64,000 bases of DNA from Sulfuricurvum sp. IAE1 (GCF_004347735.1 NZ_SLTI01000007.1:62001-126000), one strand, 5' to 3'. Positions 16,747 to 27,125 are shown, counted from the stretch's first letter. Made by a program: numbers and translations. Notes: generated from the sequence alone by a model not told the origin.

Positions 16747-17310
16747 TTAAAGTTTTTGAAGCTGTTTCAACGCCTCTTTGACCAGCGTTGCGGTATCGTT
16801 CGCTAACGATCCGCTCAATGCTTTGGCGATTTGTTCTTTTTTGAAGCCCAAAGACTCCAATGCCATCGTCGCCTCGCTCACCGCCGTATTGGCCGTCGTT
16901 GTGTTTCCCAGCAATACGGCGTCGAAACCGGCCAGCTCCACCATAATCCGTCCCGCACTTTTGGGACCGATGCCGGGAACTTTTTTGAGCGCGTTGATAT
17001 CTTTGGATGAAATAATACCCGCAAACTGCTCCGGCGTAAAGGTCGAACAGATGGCAAGAGACGCTTTCGGACCGATTCCGTTGATTTTTAGCATCCCTTC
17101 GAACAGGATTTTTTCGCTTTTTTGGGTGAAACCGTAAAGCTGCTGAGCGTCTTCGCGGATAATGTGGCTGATGTGCAATCGCGCCCGGTCGTGGCTGATC
17201 GAGCTGAACGTATGGAGCGAGATGAAAACCTCGTAAATCACGCTGTTGACGTTCAGATGCACCAGCGAGGGTTCTTTGTGTTCAATAATTCCTTCCAATC
17301 CGACAATCAT
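16747..17310 (-). CDS. ruvA: Holliday junction branch migration protein RuvA
   Basis: Tetrameric DNA-binding subunit of the RuvAB branch-migration complex in recombination and repair. The 187 residues show the OB-fold start MIVGLEGIIEHKEP and two helix-hairpin-helix units, LKINGIGPKASLAI and LKKVPGIGPKSAGRIMVEL. A C-terminal helical domain that would contact RuvB follows (ALESLGFKKEQIAKAL). The ATG overlaps the stop of the FapA-family gene (ATGA). Confidence 0.96.
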   Translation of the reverse strand: MIVGLEGIIEHKEPSLVHLNVNSVIYEVFISLHTFSSISHDRARLHISHIIREDAQQLYGFTQKSEKILFEGMLKINGIGPKASLAICSTFTPEQFAGIISSKDINALKKVPGIGPKSAGRIMVELAGFDAVLLGNTTTANTAVSEATMALESLGFKKEQIAKALSGSLANDTATLVKEALKQLQKL

Positions 17311-19205
17311 TCGGGCATCACCTTAATACTGAATTCTCCGTCCGCGTCCTGGTAGAGTCCCAGGATATTTTCGTCATCTTCGTCATGGGGAACGTAATTG
17401 ACGTTCATCTGCGGATTGATGAGTTTGAAAATAATCTCGTTGTGGTTGTGCCACCCGTCGTGGTTGATGATACGGGCGTCAAAAATCTCGCTTTGCAGCG
17501 CGATATGTTTTTGCGCCAGCCAGTCGTACTGGTCTTCTTTGGTTTTGAGCTCTTCGCGCAGCGCGTCGATTTTCTCTTTCAAATGGACGAATTGCTGGTA
17601 TTTCTGCACGAATGCGGTCGGAAGTTTCACCCCGTTGCTGCGGTAATGGGCGAGTTTGCGTTTGAGGTCCTCCATCGATGCGGCGTTTTCCTGCCAGATC
17701 TGCTCGTACCCCGCCAGCTCTTTTTTGACCTCCTGGATGGTACGTTTGGCCTGTTCCATTTTCTCGTAACGTTCCGAAAGGTTTTCGACCGATTCGTTGA
17801 TCAGGGGATCGATGACGAACTGATTCTCCCCGCCGACGAGTTTTTTGACCTCGATTTTGCGTGAAGCGGTCATTTTCACATGCGAACCGAGCATTTCGAT
17901 CGTAATCTCTTTGGCTTTGATTTTCCCCCCGATCGCCTGCGTTATGAAGACTTCGTCGGCTTCGACCGTGCCGTGTTCGAGACGGGTGATGTGTACCGTT
18001 TTGCCGTAGGCGGTCCCTTTGTGGATGTTGATGTTGAGCTCTTCGGCACGGATCAGCGCGCTTTGATGCACCTGCCCTTCGACGTCGGCCTTGTTCGCGG
18101 TGACTTTGGCGTTGGCACCGACGCTTCCGTCGATGTGGATGACGTTGACCGTTACCTCCATCCCCTGACCGATGGCGTCTTTGAGCGAATCTTTTTCTTT
18201 GACGCTGATCGAGACATCCGCATCGAGTTCGGTGTTGATCGAACCGGTCGTTTTAAAACTGATTTCGGTCACTTCCACTTCGGTCTTGATGTCGTACATT
18301 CCCCCCTCGAACGTGACGTATCCCCCCGTTTTCGCGCGATATTCGATGCTGTTTGGGGTGTCGACGACCGCGATGTGTTCACCGACCGTAAACGTCGGCT
18401 CGTTTTTGACCGTCGGCTCGGGAGGGGTCAGGAACTCGCCCCGGCAATTCCGCCCGTTCTCGCCGATTTTGGGCTTAACGTATTCGATCAAAAGTTCATC
18501 GGCCACGGCACTGATGACGTATCCGCGCTTGGCGTAATCGATCCGCCCGTGCTCATCCTGATTTTTCCGTTTGGCTTCGTAGTGAAGGACAAGGGCATCG
18601 TTGACCGTCGGAACCGGTTCGTACGCCTGCGCGATCAGATACCGCTCGGGCTTCTCGAACGTATAGGTCCCCTGCACCCGGATTCTGGCGATCAGCTCTT
18701 TGAGGTTTTCGGCCATCATCGAATCGAAAACGTTAATCATAAGATGGGCGCGCAGCATTTTTTTCCGTACCGCCTGCAGGAAATCCTGACGGAACCCGTC
18801 GTAATATCGGGCTACGCTGCCGGGTTTGATCGTAAGATAGACTTTGCACAGCGTCGGATTCCCGCCGATCGTCATATCGATGGAATCCAGCGGCCCTTTT
18901 TCAACGGACTGGAATATCTCGATCTCATGGACCTGCTTGAGTTCGAAGCCCGGATCGAGAAAAAGTTCTTCGGCGATGTCGCGCACCTCGTCGTCGCTCA
19001 TCTCGTTCCATCCCTCGTGTTCCTTGGCGTCCTTGCGACTGAACGTCTGGGTTTCGAGCAGGTTGAAATCGAGCGTCTGTACGGGACACTGGGCGTTTGC
19101 GGCCGTCTGGAGGAGTTCCTTGGCGACGTTCGACGTCCGCACGATAATCGGCTTGAGCTGTGTATCGGAAGGCTGTTCGCCCCCCTCTTTGCTGAACAAT
19201 GCCAT
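17307..19205 (-). CDS. FapA/DUF342 family polymer-forming protein
   Basis: A 632-residue protein of the FapA (DUF342) family. The centre (residues about 320-470) is a beta-helix-like repeat with runs such as GSVGANAKVTANKADVEGQV and NIHKGTAYGKTVHITRLEHGTVEADEV. It is followed by a long coiled coil (about 480-580) and a small C-terminal beta domain. FapA-type proteins are linked to flagellar assembly and envelope-associated polymers in several phyla, but no activity is known for this one. It starts the ruvA-ddl-murF transcript. A paralogue, shorter at the N-terminus, begins at 62404 in this window. Confidence 0.82.
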   Translation of the reverse strand: MALFSKEGGEQPSDTQLKPIIVRTSNVAKELLQTAANAQCPVQTLDFNLLETQTFSRKDAKEHEGWNEMSDDEVRDIAEELFLDPGFELKQVHEIEIFQSVEKGPLDSIDMTIGGNPTLCKVYLTIKPGSVARYYDGFRQDFLQAVRKKMLRAHLMINVFDSMMAENLKELIARIRVQGTYTFEKPERYLIAQAYEPVPTVNDALVLHYEAKRKNQDEHGRIDYAKRGYVISAVADELLIEYVKPKIGENGRNCRGEFLTPPEPTVKNEPTFTVGEHIAVVDTPNSIEYRAKTGGYVTFEGGMYDIKTEVEVTEISFKTTGSINTELDADVSISVKEKDSLKDAIGQGMEVTVNVIHIDGSVGANAKVTANKADVEGQVHQSALIRAEELNINIHKGTAYGKTVHITRLEHGTVEADEVFITQAIGGKIKAKEITIEMLGSHVKMTASRKIEVKKLVGGENQFVIDPLINESVENLSERYEKMEQAKRTIQEVKKELAGYEQIWQENAASMEDLKRKLAHYRSNGVKLPTAFVQKYQQFVHLKEKIDALREELKTKEDQYDWLAQKHIALQSEIFDARIINHDGWHNHNEIIFKLINPQMNVNYVPHDEDDENILGLYQDADGEFSIKVMPE

Positions 19206-19290
19206 TGCACCGCCTTTTCTAATGTGGCCCTATTTTAATCACATATCGGTTAAAATTGTGTAAAAGTTAAAAAAGGCGCTTCCCGATCCG

Positions 19291-20694
19291 ATGTTCAAAT
19301 CGATTTTTTCCAATTCGTTCGGCATCCTCATTTCCCGTGTGACCGGGCTCGGACGCGACATCATGATGACTTCGGCGCTGGGTGCCAGCGTCTGGAGCGA
19401 CGTCTTTTTGATGGCGTTCAAATTCCCCAATCTCTTCCGCCGTATTTTCGCCGAAGGCTCTTTTACCCAGAGTTTCATGCCCTCTTACATCGCATCAAAT
19501 CAAAAAAGCGTCTTTGCGGTGGCGATCTTCATCCGGTTCATGGCGTTTATCGTCGCACTGTCATTCCTCGTCACCATTTTTCCCGGATTTTTCACCAAAC
19601 TCCTCGCATGGGACTGGGGAAAAGAGCTGATCGCCCAGACGGCACCGCTCACCGCGATCAATTTCTGGTACCTCGACCTCATCTTCATCGTGACCTTCCT
19701 GGGGACGCTGCTGCAGCACAAAGAGCACTTTTTTACGACCGCGTTCTCGACGGTATGGCTCAACATCGCGATGATCGTCGCCCTGATCCTCTTCACCAAC
19801 TCCGATCCCGCCACCATCGTCTACGCCCTGAGCTTCTCGATCCTCATCGGAGGGCTGCTGCAGGTGGCGACCCATCTCTACGCCATCCGTAAACAGGGGC
19901 TGATGAAAATTCTGATCGGGGGGTGGAAATACCGCCGTACCAAAGACGTCAAAGCCGAAGAAAAAAAGTTCAGCTCCCTCTTTTTCCCCTCGGTACTGGG
20001 AAACTCCACCGCCCAGATCGCATCGTTCATCGATACAAGCCTCGCGTCGTTCCTCGCCGCCGGGTCGGTATCGTATCTTTTTTACGCCAACCGTATCTTC
20101 CAGCTGCCGTTTGCGATCATCGCGCTGGCGATCACGACCGCCCTTTTCCCAAAAATCGCCAAAGCGATCAAAAACGACAACCATACCCTCGCCTATGAGA
20201 ATCTCCACAAATCGTTCTGGCTCCTCAGCGCACTGCTCGGGCTCTCGGTACTGGGTGGAATGCTGCTGGCCGAACCGATCATCTGGCTGCTGTTCGAACG
20301 GGGGGCCTTCGACATCGAGGACACACGCAACACCGCGGATGTCTTGATGATGTACATGGTGGGGCTTATCCCCTTTGGGCTGGCCAAACTTTTTTCGATG
20401 TACCTCTACGCGATGCACAAACATCTGATGGCCGCCAAGATTGCCGTTATCTCGCTCGTGGTCAACGTCATTTTCTCGGTTATACTGATGCAGTCGATGG
20501 GAGCGGCGGGACTCGCTCTGGCCGGAAGCATCGGCGGTGCGGTGCAGATGATCCTCACCGTCCGCGAAGTCGGATGGAAACTCTTTTTCGACCTCCTCAA
20601 AAGCCGTTACAGCCTCTATTTTGTTGCGGGAACGGCGGCATTCGGAGCGGCATTCTACGCCTTAAACGACTTTTTGATACACTTGATCCGATAA
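19291..20694 (+). CDS. murJ: Lipid II flippase MurJ
   Basis: Inner-membrane protein of the MOP superfamily that flips lipid II to the periplasm. The 467 residues have 12-14 hydrophobic segments. Signature stretches include the N-terminal SRVTGLGRDIMMTSALG, FKFPNLFRRIFAEGSF, and YFANRI-like YLFYANRIFQLPFAI. The start is an ATG 85 bases from the divergent FapA-family gene. A TAAAAT at 19251-19256 may be its -10. cysS follows 15 bases later. The flippase thus sits a few genes from ddl and murF. Confidence 0.95.
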   Translation: MFKSIFSNSFGILISRVTGLGRDIMMTSALGASVWSDVFLMAFKFPNLFRRIFAEGSFTQSFMPSYIASNQKSVFAVAIFIRFMAFIVALSFLVTIFPGFFTKLLAWDWGKELIAQTAPLTAINFWYLDLIFIVTFLGTLLQHKEHFFTTAFSTVWLNIAMIVALILFTNSDPATIVYALSFSILIGGLLQVATHLYAIRKQGLMKILIGGWKYRRTKDVKAEEKKFSSLFFPSVLGNSTAQIASFIDTSLASFLAAGSVSYLFYANRIFQLPFAIIALAITTALFPKIAKAIKNDNHTLAYENLHKSFWLLSALLGLSVLGGMLLAEPIIWLLFERGAFDIEDTRNTADVLMMYMVGLIPFGLAKLFSMYLYAMHKHLMAAKIAVISLVVNVIFSVILMQSMGAAGLALAGSIGGAVQMILTVREVGWKLFFDLLKSRYSLYFVAGTAAFGAAFYALNDFLIHLIR

Positions 20695-20709
20695 AACGAC
20701 AGGATTTTC

Positions 20710-22107
20710 ATGACTATCTACGACAGCGTTCAGAAAACAAAACTTCGATTTGAACCCCAAGTAGAGGGAAAAGTTTCCCTCTACGTCTGCGGCCCCACCG
20801 TTTATGACGACGCCCACCTTGGGCATGCGAAAAGCGCCCTCGTCTTTGACCTGCTGCGCCGCGTCCTGGAGGCCGAAGGGTACGAGGTGACATTCGCCCG
20901 CAACATCACCGACATCGACGATAAAATCATCAACAAAGCGATCGAATCGGGGCTCTCCACCGCCGAAATCGCCGAGCGCTACACCCAAGCGTACCATCGT
21001 GATATGGCTTCTATCGGCGTGCGTCCCCCTACCCTCGAACCCAAAGCGACCGAATCGATCGGCGCAATGAGCGCGATGATCCAAAAACTGCTCGACACCG
21101 GCCACGCCTACCGGATCGCCAACGGCGACATCTACTTCGACACTCAAAGCGACGGGGGCTATCTTTCCCTCTCCAACCGCCAAAGCAGCGAGAACGTCAG
21201 TCGCGTCGAAAAAGTAAGCGAAAAGCGCCACGAAGCCGATTTTGCCCTCTGGAAAGCGGTAAACGACGACGGCGTCGCGTTCGATTCCCCTTTCGGCCCC
21301 GGACGCCCCGGATGGCACCTGGAGTGTTCGGCGATGATCGAATCCTACCTTGCCCGCGAAGGGACCCCTTACGCGATCGACATCCACGGCGGCGGCGCGG
21401 ATCTCCTCTTTCCCCACCATGAGAACGAAGCGGCGCAAACCCGCTGCGCCACCAACCGCGAGCTCGCCCGCTACTGGATGCACAACGGCTTTGTGACGAT
21501 CGGCGGGGAAAAAATGTCCAAAAGCCTCGGAAACAGCTTTTTCCTCAAAGATGCGCTACGCGCCTATAACGGGGAAGTGATCCGTTTTTATCTCCTCAGC
21601 ACCCACTACCGCGGCGATTTCAACTTCAACGAAGAGGACCTTATCGCGGCGAAAAAACGGCTCGACCGTCTCTACCGTCTCAAAAAGCGGCTCTTCGGGA
21701 TGAGCGGCGCGGCATCGAACGCCGCGTTCAAATCCGCCCTGCTCGAAGCGCTGGGAGACGATCTCAACGTTTCTAAGGCCTACGCCCTCATCGACGAGCT
21801 GATCGCCGCGGCAAACGAAAAGCTCGACACCGATCCAAAAGACAAAGCCTACCGGCAGAACCTCTTGGGATCGCTTGCGGTGATCGAAGAGGTGATGGGG
21901 TTCGGGGCTCAGAATCCGTACGAGTATTTCCAGTTCGGCCTTGACGAAGCGACGAAAGCGAAAATAGACGCACTGATCGAGCGGCGCGGCGAAGCCAAAA
22001 AAATCAAGGATTTTACCGCTTCCGACGCGATCCGCGACGAGCTGGTCGCGATGGGGGTGATGATCATGGATACCCCCTCGGGGACCTTCTGGGAGATGCA
22101 GGGGTGA
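20710..22107 (+). CDS. cysS: Cysteinyl-tRNA synthetase
   Basis: Class I synthetase that charges tRNA-Cys. The 465 residues include the HIGH-equivalent YDDAHLGHAKSALVFD, the zinc-site residues (first Cys in LYVCGPTVYD, the second in WHLECSAM, and His in HHENEAAQ), and GEKMSKSLGN (KMSKS). The C-terminal DALR-like domain ends DTPSGTFWEMQG. The stop overlaps the GTG start of the exporter gene downstream. Confidence 0.97.
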   Translation: MTIYDSVQKTKLRFEPQVEGKVSLYVCGPTVYDDAHLGHAKSALVFDLLRRVLEAEGYEVTFARNITDIDDKIINKAIESGLSTAEIAERYTQAYHRDMASIGVRPPTLEPKATESIGAMSAMIQKLLDTGHAYRIANGDIYFDTQSDGGYLSLSNRQSSENVSRVEKVSEKRHEADFALWKAVNDDGVAFDSPFGPGRPGWHLECSAMIESYLAREGTPYAIDIHGGGADLLFPHHENEAAQTRCATNRELARYWMHNGFVTIGGEKMSKSLGNSFFLKDALRAYNGEVIRFYLLSTHYRGDFNFNEEDLIAAKKRLDRLYRLKKRLFGMSGAASNAAFKSALLEALGDDLNVSKAYALIDELIAAANEKLDTDPKDKAYRQNLLGSLAVIEEVMGFGAQNPYEYFQFGLDEATKAKIDALIERRGEAKKIKDFTASDAIRDELVAMGVMIMDTPSGTFWEMQG

Positions 22108-23819
22108 AATTCAACGAAATCTATAAACGGTACTGGCCCTACATCAAAGGGTACAAATTCCAGTACGCGATGGTCCTCATCGGTATTTTGCTCACGGTCA
22201 CCGCGACCGCGGGGACGGCCCACATCATGCAGCCGTTGATGGACAACATGTTCATCAAAAAAGAACCCCACATGCTCTACGTCATTCCTGCCCTGCTGGT
22301 CGGAATCTACGTCATCAAATCGATCGGCCGCTATCTGCAGTCGGTCTACAATACCCATATCGGCCTTCACATCGTCTCGCGGCTGCGCGAAGACCTGCTG
22401 GACAAAATGGTGCGGATGGACATGCAGTTTCTCTACACGAACCGCAGCGGGGAGCTGATCTCGCGCATCACCAACGACATCTCCCGCATCCAGTATTTCG
22501 TCTCGACGATGATGCCCGAACTGATCCGCGAAAGCCTCACCGTCGTCGCGCTGGTGGTCTACGTCGTCTATCTCAACGCGACGCTGGCGTTTTGGGCGCT
22601 GTTCGTCATGCCCCTCATCATCGTCCCGCTACTGAAAATCACCAAACGGCTCAAACGCCTCTCCCACCGTTCCCAGGAGAAAAACGCCGACGTCATCACC
22701 CGGCTGACCGAAGTGTTCAACAACAGCGAAATCATCAAGGCCAACGCGACCGAAGAGTACGAAATGGGGCGTTTCCGCGATGAGAACGACCGCTTTTTCA
22801 AACTGAACATGAAAGCCGTCTACACCGGAGAACTCGTCTCTCCCTTGATGGAGATGATCGCCGCGACCGGTCTGGCGTGCGTCATCTTCGTCGGGGGGCA
22901 GCAGGTCTATTCGGGGGCGATGAGCGTCGGAGAGTTTACCGCGTTCCTCACGGCGGTGGGGCTGGTATTTCAGCCGCTTCGCCGGGTCAGCGCAATCTAT
23001 AGCCGTATCCAGGATGCCCAGGCCGCGAGCGAGCGGGTTTTTGCGGTTTTCGATCTTGACAATGCAATCAAGGACGGGGATACGGAACTTCGCGAACCGA
23101 TCCGCGACATCCGCTTCCAGGACGTGACGCTCCGCTTCGGTGAGAAAACGGCCCTCAGCGGCTTGAACCTCGACGTCCGCTCCGGAGAAAACATCGCACT
23201 TGTGGGTCAGAGCGGAGGGGGAAAAAGTTCGCTTGTCAACCTCCTGCTGCGTTTTTACGATCCGGACGAGGGGAACGTTTACCTCAACGGCCGTAACCTG
23301 CGCGACTACACCCAGCATTCCCTGCGTTCGCAGATAGCGTCGGTATCGCAGCGGGTCTATATTTTCCAGGACACCCTCGCCGCAAACGTCGCCTACGGCA
23401 GTGAAATAGACGAAATACGTGTCCGGGAGGCGCTGCGAACGGCGGACGCCCTCGAATTTGCCGAATCACTTCCCGAGGGGATCCATACGATGATGATGGA
23501 GTTCGGTTCCAACCTCTCGGGCGGACAGCGTCAGCGGATCGCGATCGCACGGGCCGTTTACAAGCATGCCTCGCTGCTGATCCTCGACGAGGCGACGAGT
23601 GCGCTGGATAACGAAAGCGAAAAACGGATCCAAAAAGCGCTTGCGAACTATACGAAAGACAAGATCACGATTACGATCGCCCACCGGCTCAGTACCGTCG
23701 AAGACGCCGACGCGATCCTCTATTTCGAAGAGGGACGGATCATAGCACGCGGTACCCATGCAGAGCTTCTGGAAAGCTCCGAAAACTACCGCCGGCTTGC
23801 GGGAAAAATGGAAGAATAA
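22104..23819 (+). CDS. msbA: MsbA-type ABC transporter (fused permease-ATPase)
   Basis: A 571-residue half-transporter with a six-helix exporter domain (residues 1-320) and an ATPase domain. Walker A is VGQSGGGKSSLVNLLLRFYDPDEG, the signature is NLSGGQRQRIAIARA, Walker B is LLILDEATSALDNES, and the H-loop is IAHRLSTV. Homology and length fit MsbA-type lipid A flippases; a lipid-linked oligosaccharide or peptide exporter remains possible. The GTG start overlaps the cysS stop. Together with murJ and lptB the window carries several envelope-lipid transport steps. Confidence 0.85.
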   Translation: MKFNEIYKRYWPYIKGYKFQYAMVLIGILLTVTATAGTAHIMQPLMDNMFIKKEPHMLYVIPALLVGIYVIKSIGRYLQSVYNTHIGLHIVSRLREDLLDKMVRMDMQFLYTNRSGELISRITNDISRIQYFVSTMMPELIRESLTVVALVVYVVYLNATLAFWALFVMPLIIVPLLKITKRLKRLSHRSQEKNADVITRLTEVFNNSEIIKANATEEYEMGRFRDENDRFFKLNMKAVYTGELVSPLMEMIAATGLACVIFVGGQQVYSGAMSVGEFTAFLTAVGLVFQPLRRVSAIYSRIQDAQAASERVFAVFDLDNAIKDGDTELREPIRDIRFQDVTLRFGEKTALSGLNLDVRSGENIALVGQSGGGKSSLVNLLLRFYDPDEGNVYLNGRNLRDYTQHSLRSQIASVSQRVYIFQDTLAANVAYGSEIDEIRVREALRTADALEFAESLPEGIHTMMMEFGSNLSGGQRQRIAIARAVYKHASLLILDEATSALDNESEKRIQKALANYTKDKITITIAHRLSTVEDADAILYFEEGRIIARGTHAELLESSENYRRLAGKMEE

Positions 23820-23877
23820 ACACGGGTTAACACGAGTTTGTGTATAATCCCGATAACTTTAAATCGGCGGAGACGGC

Positions 23878-24936
23878 ATGTTTGATTACGAATCTTTGAA
23901 ACCCTGGCTTTTTAAACTTCAACCCGAAAGCGCCCATACTCTTGCGGCCGTCGTACTCCGCGGAGCAAGTTTCTGCCCTCCTCTTTTCAACGGGTGGACC
24001 GCCAAACATTTTATCACCCACCCTTCCTTGAAACAGGAACTCTTCGGCCGTACGTTTCTCAATCCCGTAGGCCTCGCAGCGGGATTCGACAAAAACGCGA
24101 CGATGTTCCACGGCGTCCAGGCGATGGGATTCGGTTTCACCGAAATCGGCACCCTCACCCCCAAACCGCAGGAAGGGAACCCGCGCCCGCGGCTGTGGCG
24201 CCACATCGAAGAAGAGTCGCTCCAAAACGCGATGGGATTCAACAACGACGGTCTCTTCCGCATCAGCCACCGCCTCAAAAACATTTATCCCTTCAGCACC
24301 CCCATCGGGGTCAACATCGGGAAAAACAAAATCACCCCCGAAGAGAATGCCCTGCGCGACTATACGACCCTGATCAAAGCGTTGCACCCCTACGCCGATT
24401 ACATGGTCATCAACATCTCCTCGCCGAACACCCCGGGGCTCCGCGACCTCCAAAACGAGGAGTTCATTACCCGCCTCTTCGCCGAAGCCAAATCGCTCAC
24501 GTCCAAGCCGATCCTTCTCAAAATCGCCCCCGACATGTCCGAAGACCAGGCCGTTTCGCTGTGCGCACACGCGGTCGAGAGCGGGGCTGACGGGATCATC
24601 GCCACGAACACGACGATCGACTATTCCCTCGTCGCCGAACCCGAAGAGATCGGCGGTCTGAGCGGTGAAGTGCTCCGCGAACGGAGCTTTTACATTTTCG
24701 ACGCGATCGCGCGCGAACTCTTCGGCAAAACGACCCTCATCAGCGTCGGCGGCATCAGCACTCCCGAAGAGGCGTACCGCCGCATCCGCGCCGGGGCGTC
24801 TTTGGTCCAACTCTACAGCGCCCTCGTTTTCAAAGGACCCGAAGTGGTCGAAGAGATCAACAGCGGCCTGATCGATCTGATCGCAAGCGACGGCTACGCC
24901 TCGATCACCGAAGCAATCGGTGCGGATCGGCGATGA
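23878..24936 (+). CDS. pyrD: Dihydroorotate dehydrogenase (quinone), class 2
   Basis: Membrane-associated flavoprotein that oxidises dihydroorotate with quinone in pyrimidine synthesis. At 352 residues it has the class 2 N-terminal helix (LKPWLFKLQPESAHTLA), NPVGLAAGFDKNA, the catalytic-Ser block NISSPNTPGLRDLQ, LLKIAPDMS and the FMN phosphate site GGISTPEEAYRRIRAGASLVQLYSALVF. A TATAAT at 23843-23848 suggests its own promoter after the exporter gene. The stop overlaps the ATG of the M16 peptidase. Confidence 0.96.
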   Translation: MFDYESLKPWLFKLQPESAHTLAAVVLRGASFCPPLFNGWTAKHFITHPSLKQELFGRTFLNPVGLAAGFDKNATMFHGVQAMGFGFTEIGTLTPKPQEGNPRPRLWRHIEEESLQNAMGFNNDGLFRISHRLKNIYPFSTPIGVNIGKNKITPEENALRDYTTLIKALHPYADYMVINISSPNTPGLRDLQNEEFITRLFAEAKSLTSKPILLKIAPDMSEDQAVSLCAHAVESGADGIIATNTTIDYSLVAEPEEIGGLSGEVLRERSFYIFDAIARELFGKTTLISVGGISTPEEAYRRIRAGASLVQLYSALVFKGPEVVEEINSGLIDLIASDGYASITEAIGADRR

Positions 24937-26234
24937 GACTTCTCGTCGCGACACTTTTCACGATAGGAACCCTAATGGCATCATCCCTTCCCCGCTACGA
25001 AACGCGGACGCTTCCCAACGGACTACAGGTCGTCGCCATCCCGATGGACAACGGCACCAACGTCATCTCGACCGATATTTTTTACAAAGTCGGAAGCCGT
25101 AACGAAGTGATGGGGAAGAGCGGGATAGCCCACATGCTCGAACACATGAACTTCAAATCGACGAAAAACCTCAAAGCCGGGGAATTCGACGAAGAGGTCA
25201 AAAGCATCGGGGGGCTCAACAACGCCTCGACGGGGTTTGATTTCACCCACTATTACATCAAGTCCAGTTCAGATAACCTTCCCAAGTCGTTGTCCCTTTT
25301 CGCCGAACTGATGCAGAACCTCAACCTCAAAGACGACGAGTTCCAGCCTGAACGCAACGTCGTCGCCGAAGAACGGCGCTGGCGCACCGACAACAACCCG
25401 ATGGGGTATCTGTATTTCCGGCTGTTCAATACCGCTTACGTGTACCACCCCTACCATTGGACGCCGATCGGCTTCATGAACGACATCCAGACGTGGAGCC
25501 TCGAAGACATCAAAAATTTTCACGAGACCTATTACCAGCCCTCGAATGCGATTCTTCTCGTCACGGGCGATATCGAGCCTGCCAAAGTCTTCGCGGAGGC
25601 CGAAAAACATTTCGGTTCCATCACCAACGCCCGCACCGTCCCTTCGGTCAAGACGGTCGAACCCGTCCAGGACGGGGCTCGCCGCGTCGAGGTGCACAAG
25701 GAGAGCGAAGTGGAGATGCTCGCCCTCTCCTTTCCGATCCCCGACTTCCGCCATGCCGACCAGCCCAAACTTTCGGCGTTGAGTGAGCTCCTCAGTTCGG
25801 GGAAAAGTTCGCGTCTCAACCGTATCCTCGTCGACGAAAAACGGCTCGTCAACCAGATCTACGCCTATAACATGGAGACGATCGATCCGGGCGTTTTTCT
25901 CTTCCTCGCCGTCTGCAACAACGGCGTCAAAGCCGAAAGCGTCGAAAAAGAGATATGGACGATCATCAAAGAGCTCCAAAAAACTCCTGTCGCCAAAGCC
26001 GAACTCGACAAGATCAAAATCAACACCAAAGCCGACTTCATCTATTCCCTCGAGAGTTCGACGTCGGTCGCGGACCTTTTCGGAAGCTATCTCGCCCGAG
26101 GCGACCTCGCGCCGCTGGAACGCTACGAAGCGACGATCGAATCACTCGAACCGTCCGACATCCAGTCGGTTGCCAAAACCTATCTTATACCTGAAAAATC
26201 AACCACACTTATTTTGAGAAAAGGGCAGAAATGA
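24933..26234 (+). CDS. M16 family zinc peptidase, exported
   Basis: A 433-residue single-unit M16 (pitrilysin/processing peptidase) protein. The inverted zinc motif is HMLEHMNFKST (HxxEH), with the third ligand in VVAEERRWRTDNNP. The C-terminal half holds the inactive-like M16 domain (LLSSGKSSRLNRILVDEKRLVNQIYAY). Residues 1-17 (MRLLVATLFTIGTLMAS) look like a signal peptide, so it probably acts in the periplasm. The substrate is unknown. The ATG overlaps pyrD and the stop overlaps dapA, placing it in a tight operon. Confidence 0.9.
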   Translation: MRLLVATLFTIGTLMASSLPRYETRTLPNGLQVVAIPMDNGTNVISTDIFYKVGSRNEVMGKSGIAHMLEHMNFKSTKNLKAGEFDEEVKSIGGLNNASTGFDFTHYYIKSSSDNLPKSLSLFAELMQNLNLKDDEFQPERNVVAEERRWRTDNNPMGYLYFRLFNTAYVYHPYHWTPIGFMNDIQTWSLEDIKNFHETYYQPSNAILLVTGDIEPAKVFAEAEKHFGSITNARTVPSVKTVEPVQDGARRVEVHKESEVEMLALSFPIPDFRHADQPKLSALSELLSSGKSSRLNRILVDEKRLVNQIYAYNMETIDPGVFLFLAVCNNGVKAESVEKEIWTIIKELQKTPVAKAELDKIKINTKADFIYSLESSTSVADLFGSYLARGDLAPLERYEATIESLEPSDIQSVAKTYLIPEKSTTLILRKGQK

Positions 26235-27124
26235 ACATCGTAACCGGAAGCACTACCGCACTGATCACACCGTTTAAAAACGGAAGACTTGACGAGCAAA
26301 AATATGCGGAACTGATCCGAAGGCAGATACAAAACGGCATCGACGCCGTCTGCCCGGTCGGAACGACGGGAGAGAGTGCGATGCTCTCCTACGATGAAGA
26401 CCGCCGCTGTATGGAGATTGCCGTCGAAGTATGCCGCGGAACCGGTGCGAAAGTTCTCGCCGGGGCGGGCAGCAACTCGACCGCCGAAGCGGTCGAGGCG
26501 GCTAAAATGGCCCGCGACTGCGGTGTGGACGCATTTTTTTCCGTTGCCCCCTACTACGTAAAACCTTCGCAGGAAGGGCTGTACCAGCACTACAAAACCA
26601 TCGCCGAAGCGGTCCCGGAGCTTCCGATGATGCTCTACAACGTTCCAGGACGCACCGTCGTCGACATCAGTGCCGATACCGTGATCCGTCTTTTCGACGA
26701 CGTCCCCAACATCTACGGTATCAAAGAGGCGACGGGGAGCATCGAACGAAGTATCGAGCTGCTCTCCCGCCGCCCCGATCTCAAAGTGTTCAGCGGTGAC
26801 GACGCGATCGACTACGCCATTCTTGCCTGCGGTGGGGCGGGAATCACTTCGGTCACCTCCAACCTGCTGCCCGACATGAAAGCGCAACTCGTTTCCAAAG
26901 CTCTCTCCGGCGATTTTGCAGGTGCCAAAGCCCTCAACGATGCTCTTTACCCGATCAACAAAGCCCTCTTTCTGGAATCAAACCCGATCATGATAAAGGC
27001 GGCGATGTACGTCGCGGGACTCATCGACACCCTCGAATATCGCCTCCCTCTCGTGCCGCCGGCCAAAGAAAACCTCAAACGCCTCGAAGAGGTAATGAAA
27101 AACTACACCATCAAAGGAGCCTAA
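26231..27124 (+). CDS. dapA: 4-hydroxy-tetrahydrodipicolinate synthase
   Basis: Condenses pyruvate and aspartate semialdehyde in the lysine/DAP pathway, feeding peptidoglycan. The 297 residues contain VCPVGTTGESAML (substrate loop), the catalytic Tyr in MLYNVPGRT and the Schiff-base Lys in YGIKEATGS. The length is standard. It overlaps the M16 gene by 4 bases and is 1 base before the TTG start of the enoyl reductase. Confidence 0.97.
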   Translation: MNIVTGSTTALITPFKNGRLDEQKYAELIRRQIQNGIDAVCPVGTTGESAMLSYDEDRRCMEIAVEVCRGTGAKVLAGAGSNSTAEAVEAAKMARDCGVDAFFSVAPYYVKPSQEGLYQHYKTIAEAVPELPMMLYNVPGRTVVDISADTVIRLFDDVPNIYGIKEATGSIERSIELLSRRPDLKVFSGDDAIDYAILACGGAGITSVTSNLLPDMKAQLVSKALSGDFAGAKALNDALYPINKALFLESNPIMIKAAMYVAGLIDTLEYRLPLVPPAKENLKRLEEVMKNYTIKGA

Positions 27125-27125
27125 T